A stretch of DNA of 64,000 nucleotides from Strobilurus pachycystidiatus (taxonomy: Eukaryota; Basidiomycota; Agaricomycetes; Agaricales; Physalacriaceae). This document shows, piece by piece, positions 15,147-26,163 of this stretch. The stretch spans positions 744,001 to 808,000 of the forward strand of contig JAHLMK010000002.1 of NCBI GenBank assembly GCA_019915135.1, written 5' to 3'. The notes under the pieces are model-generated. The model made no database searches and was not told the DNA's origin. It saw only the letters and a program-made list of their open reading frames with translations. The position numbers were made by a program, and so were the translations under genes. The stretch's first letter is position 1. Each line of letters begins with the position of its first letter.

Positions 15147-15710
15147 GACGGGTGTCCGGGGAGCGAAAAGCCTTTGACGGGGAAAGACCTGAGCGACGAG
15201 CGTGAACTCGACCGCGAATGAAACCGGAAACGGTGGTGATGGTGGAAGAGAAAGAGTTTAAAAAAGTCACACGCCCGTGCCGACGTGGAGGAATTCCTCA
15301 GCCAGGCATGGCCCTGCCTGTTTGTACACTTTTCGTACGTCCCATGTCGTTCAATCAAGTTCAATTACTTCAACCTGACTTCAACTGCAAGTTAGGTAGG
15401 ATTCTGTTCCGCGATACACGTCGCGCATGAAACATGGAATTATTGAACCCGTTCAATTGAAGGCTGTCTTGCGTGTCACTGCTTCCCTGAGTGTTTGGCT
15501 GACCAGACCACACGAGCATTGGCTCCGTCAGACTCAGTCCATCAAGTGCTTGCAAACGGCGCGCCTGGTCTCGAGGCTCCTGGCTCGAATCGCGGCCACA
15601 CGTGATTTAGAATATCTCCACGTCTGCGTTTGAGGCGGAAGCTCTAATCTCCCTTTCCTTGCAACCACCATCTGCTTATCCCACCTCCTCTGGAGCCGCC
15701 CACTTCCGTC
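15147..15710. other. Divergent intergenic region between the vigilin-like and ERO1 genes
   Basis: 564 bp between two start codons pointing outwards. It should hold both promoters and 5' UTRs. A B-box-like string near 15582-15592 was examined for a tRNA but its stems do not pair. No further element is recognised. Confidence 0.5.
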
Positions 15711-17770
15711 ATGCATTGCCGCCTAGTCCGGTATGCCATCATACTACAGGCATTGCTACCCCTCGTCCCGGCATCCCAGTCTCTCTTCTTCTCCAAGGGG
15801 CCTTCATCATTCGATGATAAAGTGCAAAACGTACTAGAACATCAGACAGTGAAAGAGCCTTCCTGCGAGAAGCCTGTGGTTCGTCACTAAAAAACTATGA
15901 TCGCCGCTGATTGTTAATCCGTTCGGGCAGCCAACAGGTCCAATCGACACAACTGCATGCGATTTCGAGACCGTGGACAGTATAAACGACGAGTTATACG
16001 CGAATCTCCATGAGCTGGTTACCACCCCCTTCTTCAAATACTTCCAGGTACTCGCCCCTACCAGACACACCAATTACTCATACTCATGCCATTACTCAGG
16101 CCGACCTGTATCGCGAGTGTCCCTTTTGGGACGATCATGGCTCATGTAGTGATCCGGGGTGCGCGATTACAAGCCTCGACGAAGTTCGTGTCTGCATCCA
16201 CGCGTCTCCGTCCACCGCCACTGATGCACTCTCCAGAGTCAAGTCCCAGAACGATTCAGAGCCACGGCGCTGAGTAAAATTGGATCACCGGATGTACGGT
16301 CTTTCATCGCTACGTGTCCACCGTCACTGATTACCGAGCATTTAGCGGCATGAACTACCGGGATGTTACTACAGAGACTCGGATTTCTGCTTCCTAGACG
16401 ACAACTCAGGTGCTTCCAGAGTCTCGTCAGGTGTCGCGTTACTCAATACTCAGATCTATCTCTGTAGATGGCGAATACTACGACCTCTCTGACATCCCCG
16501 AACGTTATACGGGCTATTCTGGGAAGGATGCCCATGCCGTCTGGGGCGCAATATATCGGGAGAACTGCTTCGGCCTCGCAGAGCCCAACCTCGTAGCCGG
16601 GAAGCAAGCTGCAGCTGCAATAGTGCCAGATACTATCGCCTCTAATTCGGAACAGCACGACGACACGGAACAATGTCTGGAAAAACGTGTTTATTATAAA
16701 ATAATCTCCGGTAAGCTACATGCAAGCTCCTTTCTGCCCAGCTGACCATCATTCAAGGTCTTCATGCATCCATCTCAACACACATCTGTCTGGACTGGCT
16801 CAATCAAACGACCGGTGAATGGCAACCAAATCTCCAATGTTTCGTCAATCGCATTGCCGCACATCCGGAACGACTAGAGTATATCTATTTCAACACTGTT
16901 CTCATGCTTCGTGCTGTATCCCGGTTGAGCCCATACCTATCCGCGTATGACTACTGCTCTTCCGGAACGACTCAAGATGACTTGGACACGCGCGTCAAAC
17001 TGGACAAAGTCATCGATATAGCCCAGCATGCTGGTAAATTTGACGAAGGGGTTCTGTTCCGTGGTGATAACGCGAATGTGAGTGACGAAATCTTCTATTC
17101 CGCCTGCTGAACTGACTTTCTCGTTAGATTTTGAAAGAGGAATTCAAGACACATTTCCGCAATGTGACCCGGATAATGGATTGTATCGGCTGCGATAAGT
17201 GTCGTCTCTGGGGCAAGGTTCAGACCACCGGCGTTGCGACAGCTTTGAAAATCTTATTTGAGTTGGATGAGCGTACATTAGAGTAAGCTCTGCTCTCCTC
17301 ATGCTCGTCTTCTTCTTGTTGCTGACAAAACTTGCAAAGCCCGAACGCAAACGCCAACCTATTGCAGCGATCGGAAGTGGTCGCTCTGATAAACACCCTT
17401 CACCGGTTCAGCGAAAGCTTGAACGCAGTGAACACCTTCCGCCGCATGTGGTCAGAAAACGATGCCAAGGACGATATCATCTCAGAGGCGCACAGCACTA
17501 TGACAGGAGCAAAGGCAAGTGCCCGGTGCCTCCCCATCATGCTGGATCGTCCTAACATTCCTCTAGCCTGAGACATCACTGCGCGTGGGCGGTCGTGAGT
17601 ACGAGGCCAAATGGAGGGAGACATGCGAACGAGTCATCAGGGTGTGTAGAGATAGCACAATTGGCTGCATGGCACTTCTCGTGCGGGTCTGGGGTAAGGC
17701 CACAGGTGCACTGTCGTCAATATTCTCTGGGTCGAGTAAGGCAAACGGCCCGTCGTACGTAGAGTTGTAG
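15711..17770 (+). CDS. ERO1: ERO1, endoplasmic reticulum thiol oxidase
   Basis: FAD-dependent oxidase that re-oxidises protein disulfide isomerase in the ER lumen. A hydrophobic signal peptide ([17 protein letters not shown]) starts the protein. Then follow [53 protein letters not shown], the FAD-binding region [14 protein letters not shown], and the active-site CxxCxxC in [18 protein letters not shown]. These are all in the usual order for ERO1. About ten short introns are needed. The coding region ends GPSYVEL at 17770. The ATG at 15711 is chosen because it opens the signal peptide. It is convergent with the membrane-protein gene to the right. Confidence 0.93.
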
Positions 17771-18039
17771 GAGAGATTCAAATTGAGTGGACGATCTAAT
17801 AAGATTTAATGGAACACAACCTACGAGGTGCTCTGGATTGCTCAAGTCGAGTGCGCGGAATGTAGCCATACATGTGTATACCCAAAAACAATATCTAGCA
17901 AAAGTACAAGGAGTGTAGTAGCAGATCTCGGTAAGCGCGTTCCCAATAATGAATGTAATATATGATAAGAGAGATTGCCAAAGATAAAATACAATGAGTA
18001 TGCTGCAGATGTCTGGTATTACAAGGTGGTCCTCCTCCG

Positions 18040-19775
18040 TCATGAGTTTGACGCGTCGGAACCTATTTGTAATAGTATGGGACTCAGTGACGAGACAACC
18101 TCGACGTGGCTTGCTTTTGGGTCCCATTTGGCTTTCCGCTTGCCCCAACCAGCCCATCCTCGTATTCTAGTGGGTGATGTCGAGTCAAAGATGTAGCTGC
18201 GTTCCTGGTTCTCCCCATAAGGGTCCGAAGATGGGTCTTCCTTGCTTTCCTTGACATCGAGTGTAGCGAGTTTAGTCTGAACATCGAACGTTCCCACATA
18301 TTTGGAGTCGAGGGTCACGTTGGATGCGGCCAGGTTGTTCTGAACGCGAAGCTCCAATGGTGCCGGTGGTGTGTTCGCATCGTGTGCTACATTGAGGGAC
18401 AGCGGTCCGTTGAAGTTTTTCACGCTGCCGATAAAGTTGACAGGGTCCGAGAAACGGCTAATCACTTGCATGGTGACATTTGCGTCGATTTCACTGCGCA
18501 TGCGGTTTGTTCGATTACCGTTGGAGGGAAGAGCACGCGGCGTACCTATTACCGGTGTCCACTGAGAAAAAAGTGGGGCCTCTTCGATCAGAAGCCTGCA
18601 CGATCGTGACATTCGCAGATATGGGACTGAGAAAACATTGAGTATGAGCTGAAACGGCAAGGGAGTACATACCCTCCCACGGTATCGAGCACGAGACGCT
18701 CCGACGCATTGAATGAGCCAGAGATACCGGCCAAAGCATTCTTGACCGATATCTTGGGTGCTTGAATGAACTAGACAAAGATCATCAGCACAACTTCAAC
18801 AGACGGTGAGGAAGCACTCACGTCGCATGAGATGTCCATGGAAGCACCTTCGATGCTGACTTGATTGAAGGTCATATTGTGACTGAGGTCGCCAAATGCC
18901 TGGGGGAACATTGGCAAGTATGTCGTCAATGTGTCAAAGGAGAGCGGTGATGTAGATTGTGGGAATAGCATGATGATGTCCACCGAGACAGAGCCCTTCT
19001 GCAGGTCTCCGGGAATCTAGGGAAGAATGAGAACGCCAGCAGCAATGAGACTGACGAAAAGGACACACATATAATGCGAGGCCACGGTTAATGCCCTTGT
19101 CCGCGAAGCACGCGTATGTTCTTTGGCGGAGATCGGGGGTGGTGGTGGAAATTGAGACTGAGATGGTGACGGTGGATATGGAGGGGTCGGGATTGATGTC
19201 TACCGTTATATTTCCATGCACGCCGACAGCGTTGTCGGCTTCATGTGAAACATTGGATCGGATGTAGAGGGAGCCTTGCGGCGAAAAAGTGTGGGATACA
19301 CTGCAAAATCTATGAGAGGCCGCCGGAGGTTAGTGGTGGGCACTCACCTGGCACTGAAGAAGGATTGTGAAGGGACATCATGACTGTCTTCCCATGCGCG
19401 ACAGCCCACTGATTCCATCATGAAGACCTCTGCGCCGGCGGGTTTCTGACTATGAGCCAATATTGCCACATCCTCGCTTGGAGGCCACGGTGGAGGCCCT
19501 CGATGCTCCTTGTTCAATCGCTGCACCAATAAGGGCAGCCCCACCGCGAGAGTCAGAAGGACGTATATGAGGAGAGCGTAGAGTGTTGCACGCCAGAACC
19601 TGCGGTCTGCACGAGCCGGCTTCTGAGGGACGAGGCCATGCTGGGCCTGGGATGTTTCGTAGTCGGGGAGCGGCGAGAAAGATCGCCCCGCCGCTCTATC
19701 GGGAATGCGCAATGTCGGGCCAGCGACGGGAGGATCGAGCTTAGCCTGCTGATCAGCTGCGTCGAGGATAATCAT
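18040..19775 (-). CDS. Type II single-pass membrane protein, function unknown
   Basis: The N-terminus (MIILDAADQQAKLDPP) is cytoplasmic-like, Pro-rich and contains LPDYETSQAQHG. One transmembrane helix follows at about residues 67-87 (LYALLIYVLLTLAVGLPLL). The rest is a large predicted extracytoplasmic part rich in Ser/Thr/Val beta-like strands and N-glycosylation sequons (NVS, NIT, NMT, NAS, NVT). At least five introns join the fragments. Clear coding blocks include VHGNITVDINPDPSISTVT, SFDTLTTYLPMFPQAFGDL and SLNVAHDANTPPAPLELRV. The layout resembles uncharacterised membrane proteins common in Agaricomycetes, possibly the DUF7330 group, but I cannot confirm the family. It lies convergent with ERO1 and ahead of the BCKDH gene. 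Confidence 0.75.
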
Positions 19776-19982
19776 AGCTCAGTGGGGATCATGGACGAGA
19801 ACCGCGACGACGGCGTAGAAAGGTATTTGATGGGAGGTGGGAAAGAGGTGTGATCAGGGTGTGATGGCACACTGACTAACGTAACCGTCACACCCGCAGT
19901 GCTACTAGTTCAATCACAGGTTCATTACTCGAGCCACAGTTCAACCGTGTTGCCCTCAAAGGATGAAGCTCGGATTAAACTA

Positions 19983-21876
19983 CTATTGAATATCTTTATC
20001 AAGAATCAAATCCTCCCCCTTGTTCTGATGTTTCTTAAGCTGTGTACTCCACGGCGTCCAACTCTGGCCGTATTTCTGAAGCAGACGTGCGAGCTCTTCC
20101 CGTTGTTCTCTCTGCAGACACTGGTCAGCTCGGGGAAGACGATGCATCTGCCGCAACATACCAGATTCCATGGCAACGCCCCGCCGTACACATCAGTGAA
20201 CATCTCCCCAACTTCACAGTAAGGCATAACCTCCGCCTTCTTGAAAGCTGTCATGACGTCCGCCTTCAAGCGAGTTTTCAATTCCTCCTCTGCAGCGGCG
20301 TCCCACCATCCTTGAGACTCCAGGTATAATCTAAATCGAGAAATTGGATTGTCGATGCGTTTACGATCCTCGACCTCGGATCTTGCTCTGTACGCGAAAG
20401 AGTCGTCGGAGGTTGAATGATGACCGACTCTGCACGCCTTTCAGTGCGAATTCAAGAGAAAGACACTGAAAGCACCTGTATGACATGGCCTCTATCAAAA
20501 CAGCACGGCCTTGTTCGAGAGCTCGTCTGCGAGCTTCTTTTACGGCAGTCAGCATGGCAAGGACGTCGTTCCCGTCAACGCGAATGGTATCAATGCCATA
20601 GCCTGGACCGCGGCTGGCAATCCCGTCTCCATAAAACTGCTCCGTACTGGGAGTGCTGATTGCAAAACCATTGTTCCGGGCAATGAACACGACTGGTGAG
20701 GGGATTGTGGACGCTAATAGAAGACCTGCATGGAAGTCTGGGGAACGAGCATCAAACTACTTGTAAGAAGAGCGGCTGCATGAGAGATAATCACCTCCTT
20801 CGGACGCGGCACCTTCACCAAAGAAACATGCAGCAACAGATGAGCGTTCAGGTGTTCGACGCAGAGCATATCCAACGCCGGCAGCCTGGGGTATCTGGGT
20901 CGCAAGTGGTGATGATATGGTATGGAAGTGATGTGCAGGGGAGCCAAAGTGCTGCAGAATGGTGAGTCAGGATCAAGCAACTGCCCGCCAATGACATACC
21001 ACAGGCATTTGTCTGCCCTTTCCGGAGGTATCGTCTTGAGTTCCAAAGCACTGCGCCATAACATTATCCAGCCCAAAGTCGCGCCACAAGAGGACGCCCA
21101 TTTCCCGGTACTGACCTATGGGAAGTTCAGGCGCGGCTAAATTCTTGAGTATAGCACTCACCGAGGACTCTATGTAAACACATGTATCTTTAGCGTATGT
21201 TTCTGAATCAGGGACCTAGTAAGCTCACTCATCGTCTAGCTCGAGGCCCGCTGCTGAACCTATTATCGTCGCCTCTTCGCCGTACTGAAATCTTTCATCA
21301 GGCTCTGTGAAGATGGATGATACCAAAGCTAGCGTACTGTTGTCATCTACTGAACATTGACACCTTGTAGTACGCAGACAAGATGTATAACACGCACGTA
21401 GAACGAGATCTTTCCTTGGCGTTGAACATTATAGAGGATGTTATCGAGTGTTGGCAGAAGCTGTTCAAAGACGTCGGCTACAGTACAAGAGCCTTGGTGA
21501 GAAATTTTACCTGCATATTCTCGTAGCTAATGAAAAGTGAATGATGAACAAAATTCCTTGCAGAAAGCGAAATCATGATTACATCTTGCGCGCCATTGCC
21601 TCATCAATCTCCACAAGATGTCAGATGTAAAGCAACCAACATGAGAGAGAGACACACTGTGAAAGATCCAGCTCCGTCCAGGATCTTGCCCGTCCCATCC
21701 AGGATGCGATATGTAGGAATTTGTTGACCCTCTGGGGTCACAGAGTTGAAGAACTTGAGTTCGGGCGTAATTGGAGACTGTGTATTGGGAAGACGTTCGG
21801 GAGCCTTTGTGGACATCTTAGCCGCGCGATAGAGCGTACATCTTTTCACCGACGCGGCTGTCGTCGCTCGGAGCAT
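19983..21876 (-). CDS. Branched-chain 2-oxoacid dehydrogenase E1 subunit alpha, mitochondrial
   Basis: Thiamine-diphosphate-dependent subunit that decarboxylates 2-oxo acids from Leu, Ile and Val in mitochondria. The N-terminus [21 protein letters not shown] is a plausible import presequence, and is why the ATG at 21876 is preferred to one at 21987. Family motifs follow: [52 protein letters not shown], the ThDP motif [19 protein letters not shown] ... [31 protein letters not shown], and the phospho-loop [13 protein letters not shown]. These separate it from pyruvate dehydrogenase. The C-terminus ends [11 protein letters not shown]. About ten short introns are required. The E1 beta gene is not in this window. 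Confidence 0.9.
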
Positions 21877-22373
21877 AGTTCGCGTTGGTGGTCGGTGGTT
21901 AAGATCCGTGAGAATGCGGGGTAAGTGCAAGGGGTACCCGCGTGGCCCGATCAATGACAGTGTAGCCGACGGCTGGCGCGAACTCACTGACTGCCGACGT
22001 GTGCCTCAATTATGTATCAAAGGGTGACCTGGCGAAGCCTAGCGACCTCTGCTCCACTGTGAGCGCTGTTCGTCGCTTGACGACAAGACTGAATTCGAGA
22101 ATCGCGATACCGCTGTACCTCGGTTGATCATCATTGATGAACGGGTCGTGTGCAGCTGCAGGCACTCTTATGATTTACCACAATCATCTTCTGATGGGCT
22201 TGTCGGCGGAATTATGTAGCTGGTTGCCTTCCCAGTGCTTTCCTATCTGCTACCTCATCCCGCCTCTCTTTTCGTCTTTCGTTTCTTTCCGCCTGTCCTG
22301 TGGATAGTCTACTGTGTAGACCGGCTGGGTCTTGCATGATCTAGCTGAGGCGTTCTTTTAATTTTCACAGTTC
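21877..22373. other. Divergent intergenic region
   Basis: 497 bp between the start of the mitochondrial E1 alpha gene and the start of the membrane-protein gene on the other strand. It should hold both promoters. A pyrimidine-rich stretch occurs at about 22255-22310 upstream of the plus-strand gene, as is common near fungal transcription starts. No gene is seen. Confidence 0.5.
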
Positions 22374-24054
22374 ATGGCAGGAACCGCGTTCGCGCTCCTT
22401 CTGGGTCTTTGCGCCTTGGGACAGCAGGCAGTCCACGCCAAAAGTTTCAAGTTCAAGTTTGCGAATGTCACCCAATGCGAGCCGGTCTTCATAACCTTCG
22501 CAAGTGAGGTCCCAGCAGACTCTATACCAGTCACCCTCACTCTCTTTCCTCTCGGTGCACCACCTCAGACCATCCCTATCACCAATGCTGAGGTCAACTC
22601 AACTGGCGTACGGGTGACATTCTTTCCCTTGAAGGCTGGAACCCAGTTCATCGCGTCTTTGGATGATGCCACAGGAGACAACAGCGCCAAAGTTTCTGAC
22701 ATATTCTCGGTCTTGAACTCTACGGACGAGTCCTGTCTTCCCCAAACTCAGTCGTCGGCTCCTCCGCTCTTCACTATCCCAGACTCCATTACCCAATGCG
22801 AGGATTTCACGATCAGTTACAACACGTCTGCGCCACCCACCGTTCGCTTATTGGAGCCCAAAGGCCAAGCCTTCCCGTTGAACCTCACCTCCAGCGATAC
22901 CAAGGCCCGGACCGCTACGTACCTCATGAACTTTCCACGCCAGCATGATGTCGTCTTGTCGCTGGATGGAGGAAACGGCAGGAATACGACGTATCTCTTG
23001 CACAGTAAGCCTGTCAACTAAAGGTCAACGCTCCAAGCTAATCTAATTATCACCAGTCGCTGGTGATGCTACCACTTCTACGGCATGTTTCCAGAAGACT
23101 AGTGGGGGCAATGCCACCGCTAGCGCTCCTGACACGGCTGATCCAACGAGCAAAGTATCCAAGTATGCCACCACTTGCCGACCCTCATGACAATGATCTT
23201 ACATTCATTTCAGCAATACAATCATCGGTCTGAGCGTTGGCGGTGGCCTTGTAGTCTTGATCTCGGTGTTCTTCCTTCTGTACATCCTTCGGCAACGTCG
23301 ACGCAAATTTAGCAATGGAACCAGCGTTGCTTCCTCCGATCCAAATCTCCACCATCGCCAGGGTTCGCATGATTCCATGGAGAAGGCGTTCATGCAGGAA
23401 GGGTTCCAGCCTGTTCGCCCTTCTCTCCCCATGCCCAAGCCAACCTACTCCGACGGATATGTCCGTGACCCTGCGTACACAAAGGCGGTATACTCCCCTT
23501 CGGAGGCGTCCTTCTCTAGAGGGAGTGTGTCGTCCTGGGGAGACGTTATCAATCCCGTAACTCGGTCGGAGAGAATGTCGACATCGTCCAGAAACCGGTC
23601 AACCATGCGCTCGACGGTGGCGATAGATAGTATCGAGGATATGCTCAACACGGCAACGATCCAGAATCGCATTAGTGCCCAGCGCACACCGGGCGTCCGC
23701 TCGTCTTTTGGGAACATTCTCTCCCCGAGGAGTACCGTTGGAGGAGTCATAGACGTACGAGGGGATGCCACTTCCTTGATGGAATCGGGCTTCTCTCCGT
23801 CCGCTTTCGGTGCATCCTCCACCAACTCTGCACGTCTCTCTCATGCATCGTCCTCCGATTTTGGCACTGTCATTGAAAGGCATGTACAGTTTCCTCCAAG
23901 GATAGTCTCGGGCCTACCGTCGTCTCCACGGCCCCGGCTCAGCCGACAGGGATCAACTGGAGGAGATAGCGGTGTAGGCGGGTTTCCGCGCAATCATCTG
24001 ACTGTCGGAAGTGTGAGAGACACAGTGTCGAGTTGGGGGAACTTGGGAGGGTAA
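22374..24054 (+). CDS. Type I single-pass membrane protein with glycosylated ectodomain, function unknown
   Basis: A signal peptide (MAGTAFALLLGLCALGQQAVHA) leads to an ectodomain of about 210 residues with two repeated halves. Each half opens with a Cys-containing strand (ANVTQCEPVFITF and DSITQCEDFTISY), suggesting an internal duplication of a beta-sandwich-like unit. It carries several N-glycosylation sequons. A transmembrane helix follows (IIGLSVGGGLVVLISVFFLLYI), then a basic stop-transfer RQRRRK and a Ser-rich cytoplasmic tail ending TVSSWGNLGG. Two introns are proposed: about 23005-23056 and 23163-23214. The architecture (signal peptide, ITQCE-type domains, one helix, long Ser-rich tail) is common in uncharacterised agaricomycete proteins and suggests a surface sensor or wall anchor, which is only inference. 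Confidence 0.8.
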
Positions 24055-24389
24055 ATGCCATGCCTGTCACCTCTTCGATTTACCTGTATATATATTTGCA
24101 ACAATGCTCTCTTCTGTTCCGAGTCATTGCAAGTTTAGTGAAGCAGATCAGGTTACATATAGCATAGTTCAGTAAAGACGCATACAAATTTCCTTCAATA
24201 CATCAAACATCAAACAGAAAGATTTATGGGTAAAAGGCAAGTTTCTGAAGGGTAGGAGAGATATCGCAAATGAAAATCGGCATGTATCATGACAAGAAGC
24301 TAATCACACTAGCGTTTACATTTAGAAGAGAGACATCGGTAAAGAGGGAGAAAAAAAAGGAGAAAATGGGGTGTGAAACGTGTTCGCCT
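24055..24389. other. Convergent 3' intergenic region
   Basis: 335 bp between two converging stop codons. It is AT-rich relative to its neighbours and should contain both 3' UTRs. No gene is visible. Confidence 0.5.
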
Positions 24390-26163
24390 TCAGATAGCGA
24401 CAATCCCTTGCGAATCATATGACAATCCAGTCGATGGGTCGTAGGCCAATTGAGCGAAGAAATCCTTCCCGCCGTCGACGTTCATGTTCCCCGGGACAGC
24501 CCAGTTCAAGCCATCAGGCCACTCCGTCGTGGGCGTCAGATCGTCCAAAGACGACATCTGAATCGTCTTGTCGCCATTGGAGTCACCAGATGAGTACGAT
24601 GACGGCGAGTCAGACAATCCAGGTGTCGAAGGACTGATGTAAGACACACTTGCGCTCTGGGAACCAAAAATTAGCATACACGATCCGTACACCCAAGTAG
24701 AGGGCATTACCTGGAAGCTGTTGTAGCAAGACTGTGGAAGAGTACTGGGCATCCAATCGCTCTGAAGTTCGTTGCCAAAGACGGCGACCTGGGGAGTCTG
24801 GCCCGGAGGACGGACGTCCGGCGGGGTGAGAGCATTCGGAAGCGTCGAGCATCGACGCAGCGGGCGAGCATCACTCGGCTCTGCACTGACAAGGAATGTT
24901 CCTTGAGCGGCGAGGTTGCTCTCGCTGCGGGATCGAACAATCTCGCGCGACAGAGCGGCGGTCGTCGAAGAATCAGCAACAGGAGCTTTTCCAACCCACA
25001 GCCGCCAGCCGAGAGCATCGCCAAGGGCGCGCTCACATCGACTGATTTCCCTGGCAGAGAGACCGGACAGCTTTGCCCAGGCGCGGTTGGAATAACTCTT
25101 GTCCTGCATGAACTTCGATGCTAGGATGAGTGAGGCAAGGAATGCCCGTCTAGGGCAAAGGAGCGGGGAGGGGAGTGGGGGGAGTGGGGGCAGACTGATG
25201 CCGGCCTTCTTCGGGGGTTGATCCTCGACGGTCACCGTCGAAGCGATTGCAGTGGCTGCTTGGGAGCCAGTGGTGTGAAGATTATAGTCCATACCCAGGT
25301 TGGCTTCAGCGATGAAGTCCTCCGGGGTACCCATGACGATTCTGTCACCCAATTCCGGCTCGCCTCTGACGCCTTGGCCATCCTTTTCGGCAGTTACCAA
25401 GTTGGCAACTCCGGGGCGGATGGCCTCGAGGTAGCATAGGGCGGTCTGCAGAACGCTCCCAGTGGTCTTGGAACGTTTGAGGACTTCTTGGACGAAGGCG
25501 CGCATCGGTACGAGGCTCTTTCGGCACTCGGGAGCTTGTTCGATCTGGATTTGGCCATATGTGTGTACGGCAGGTGCTATAGCAGCGTGGGAGGAAGGGG
25601 AGGTGAGGTATTGTTGGGACGGAGTTGTCGGGGAAGGCAGCTGGGAGTTCCTTCCGTTGATGAAGCATGTTTGGGCAGCGATAGACGTGTGAACCATAGA
25701 AACAGTAAGATCGCTGCATAGAGAGGCACTCGCCGAAGAGCGAGTGGTCGTGAAAAGCTCTGGGATATCGTGTGGATGCCATATGTCTCCGAGTACTTTG
25801 ACAGCTTGATCTGTACAGCGGTGATGTAAGTTCTAAATGGGAAGTAGTGCGCCGAGGGAAGCCAAACGAACCGACTAAACCGAGAGCATATTTCGTCTTG
25901 TTGTTGTCGCGGGAAATGGAGGATAAGGACGGCTGGTATTGCTGCTGGACGGGAGGGGCATGGCGAACACGTTCGAAGTCAGAAACTGATTGGGGAGGGG
26001 AGGACGAGGCAGATGAGGTGGGCGTGTTCAGATAATTCGGAGGCGAGACGGTGGAGTTGCTGGAAAGAAGAATAGATGATGTGGAAGCATATGGCTGCCA
26101 GCGGACCCTGGTACGAGTGGCAGCAGGAGGTGCCCGGTGGGCGATGGACTGAAGGGAGTGCAT
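24390..26163 (-). CDS. Pcl-type cyclin (Pho85-cyclin-like)
   Basis: Regulatory partner of a Pho85-like cyclin-dependent kinase. A Ser/Pro-rich N-terminus (MHSLQSIAHRAPP...) is followed after an intron near 25790-25852 by DQAVKVLGDIWHPHDIPELF. The cyclin box contains VPMRAFVQEVLKRSKTTGS, LLCPRRAFLASLILASKFM, QDKSYSNRAWAKLSGLSA and REISRCERALGDALGWRLW, typical of Pcl/Pas1-like cyclins. A long disordered C-terminal tail with Pro/Ser runs follows. An in-frame piece near 24660-24712 starts with GT and ends with AG and is probably a retained-frame intron. The gene has over 2 kb of empty sequence upstream, unusual in this compact window, which fits a heavily regulated cyclin promoter. Confidence 0.87.

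Noticed and set aside
15575..15600. tRNA-like B box (GGCTCGAATCG) upstream of ERO1
   Set aside because: The T-arm and acceptor positions do not pair and no A box is found at the right distance.
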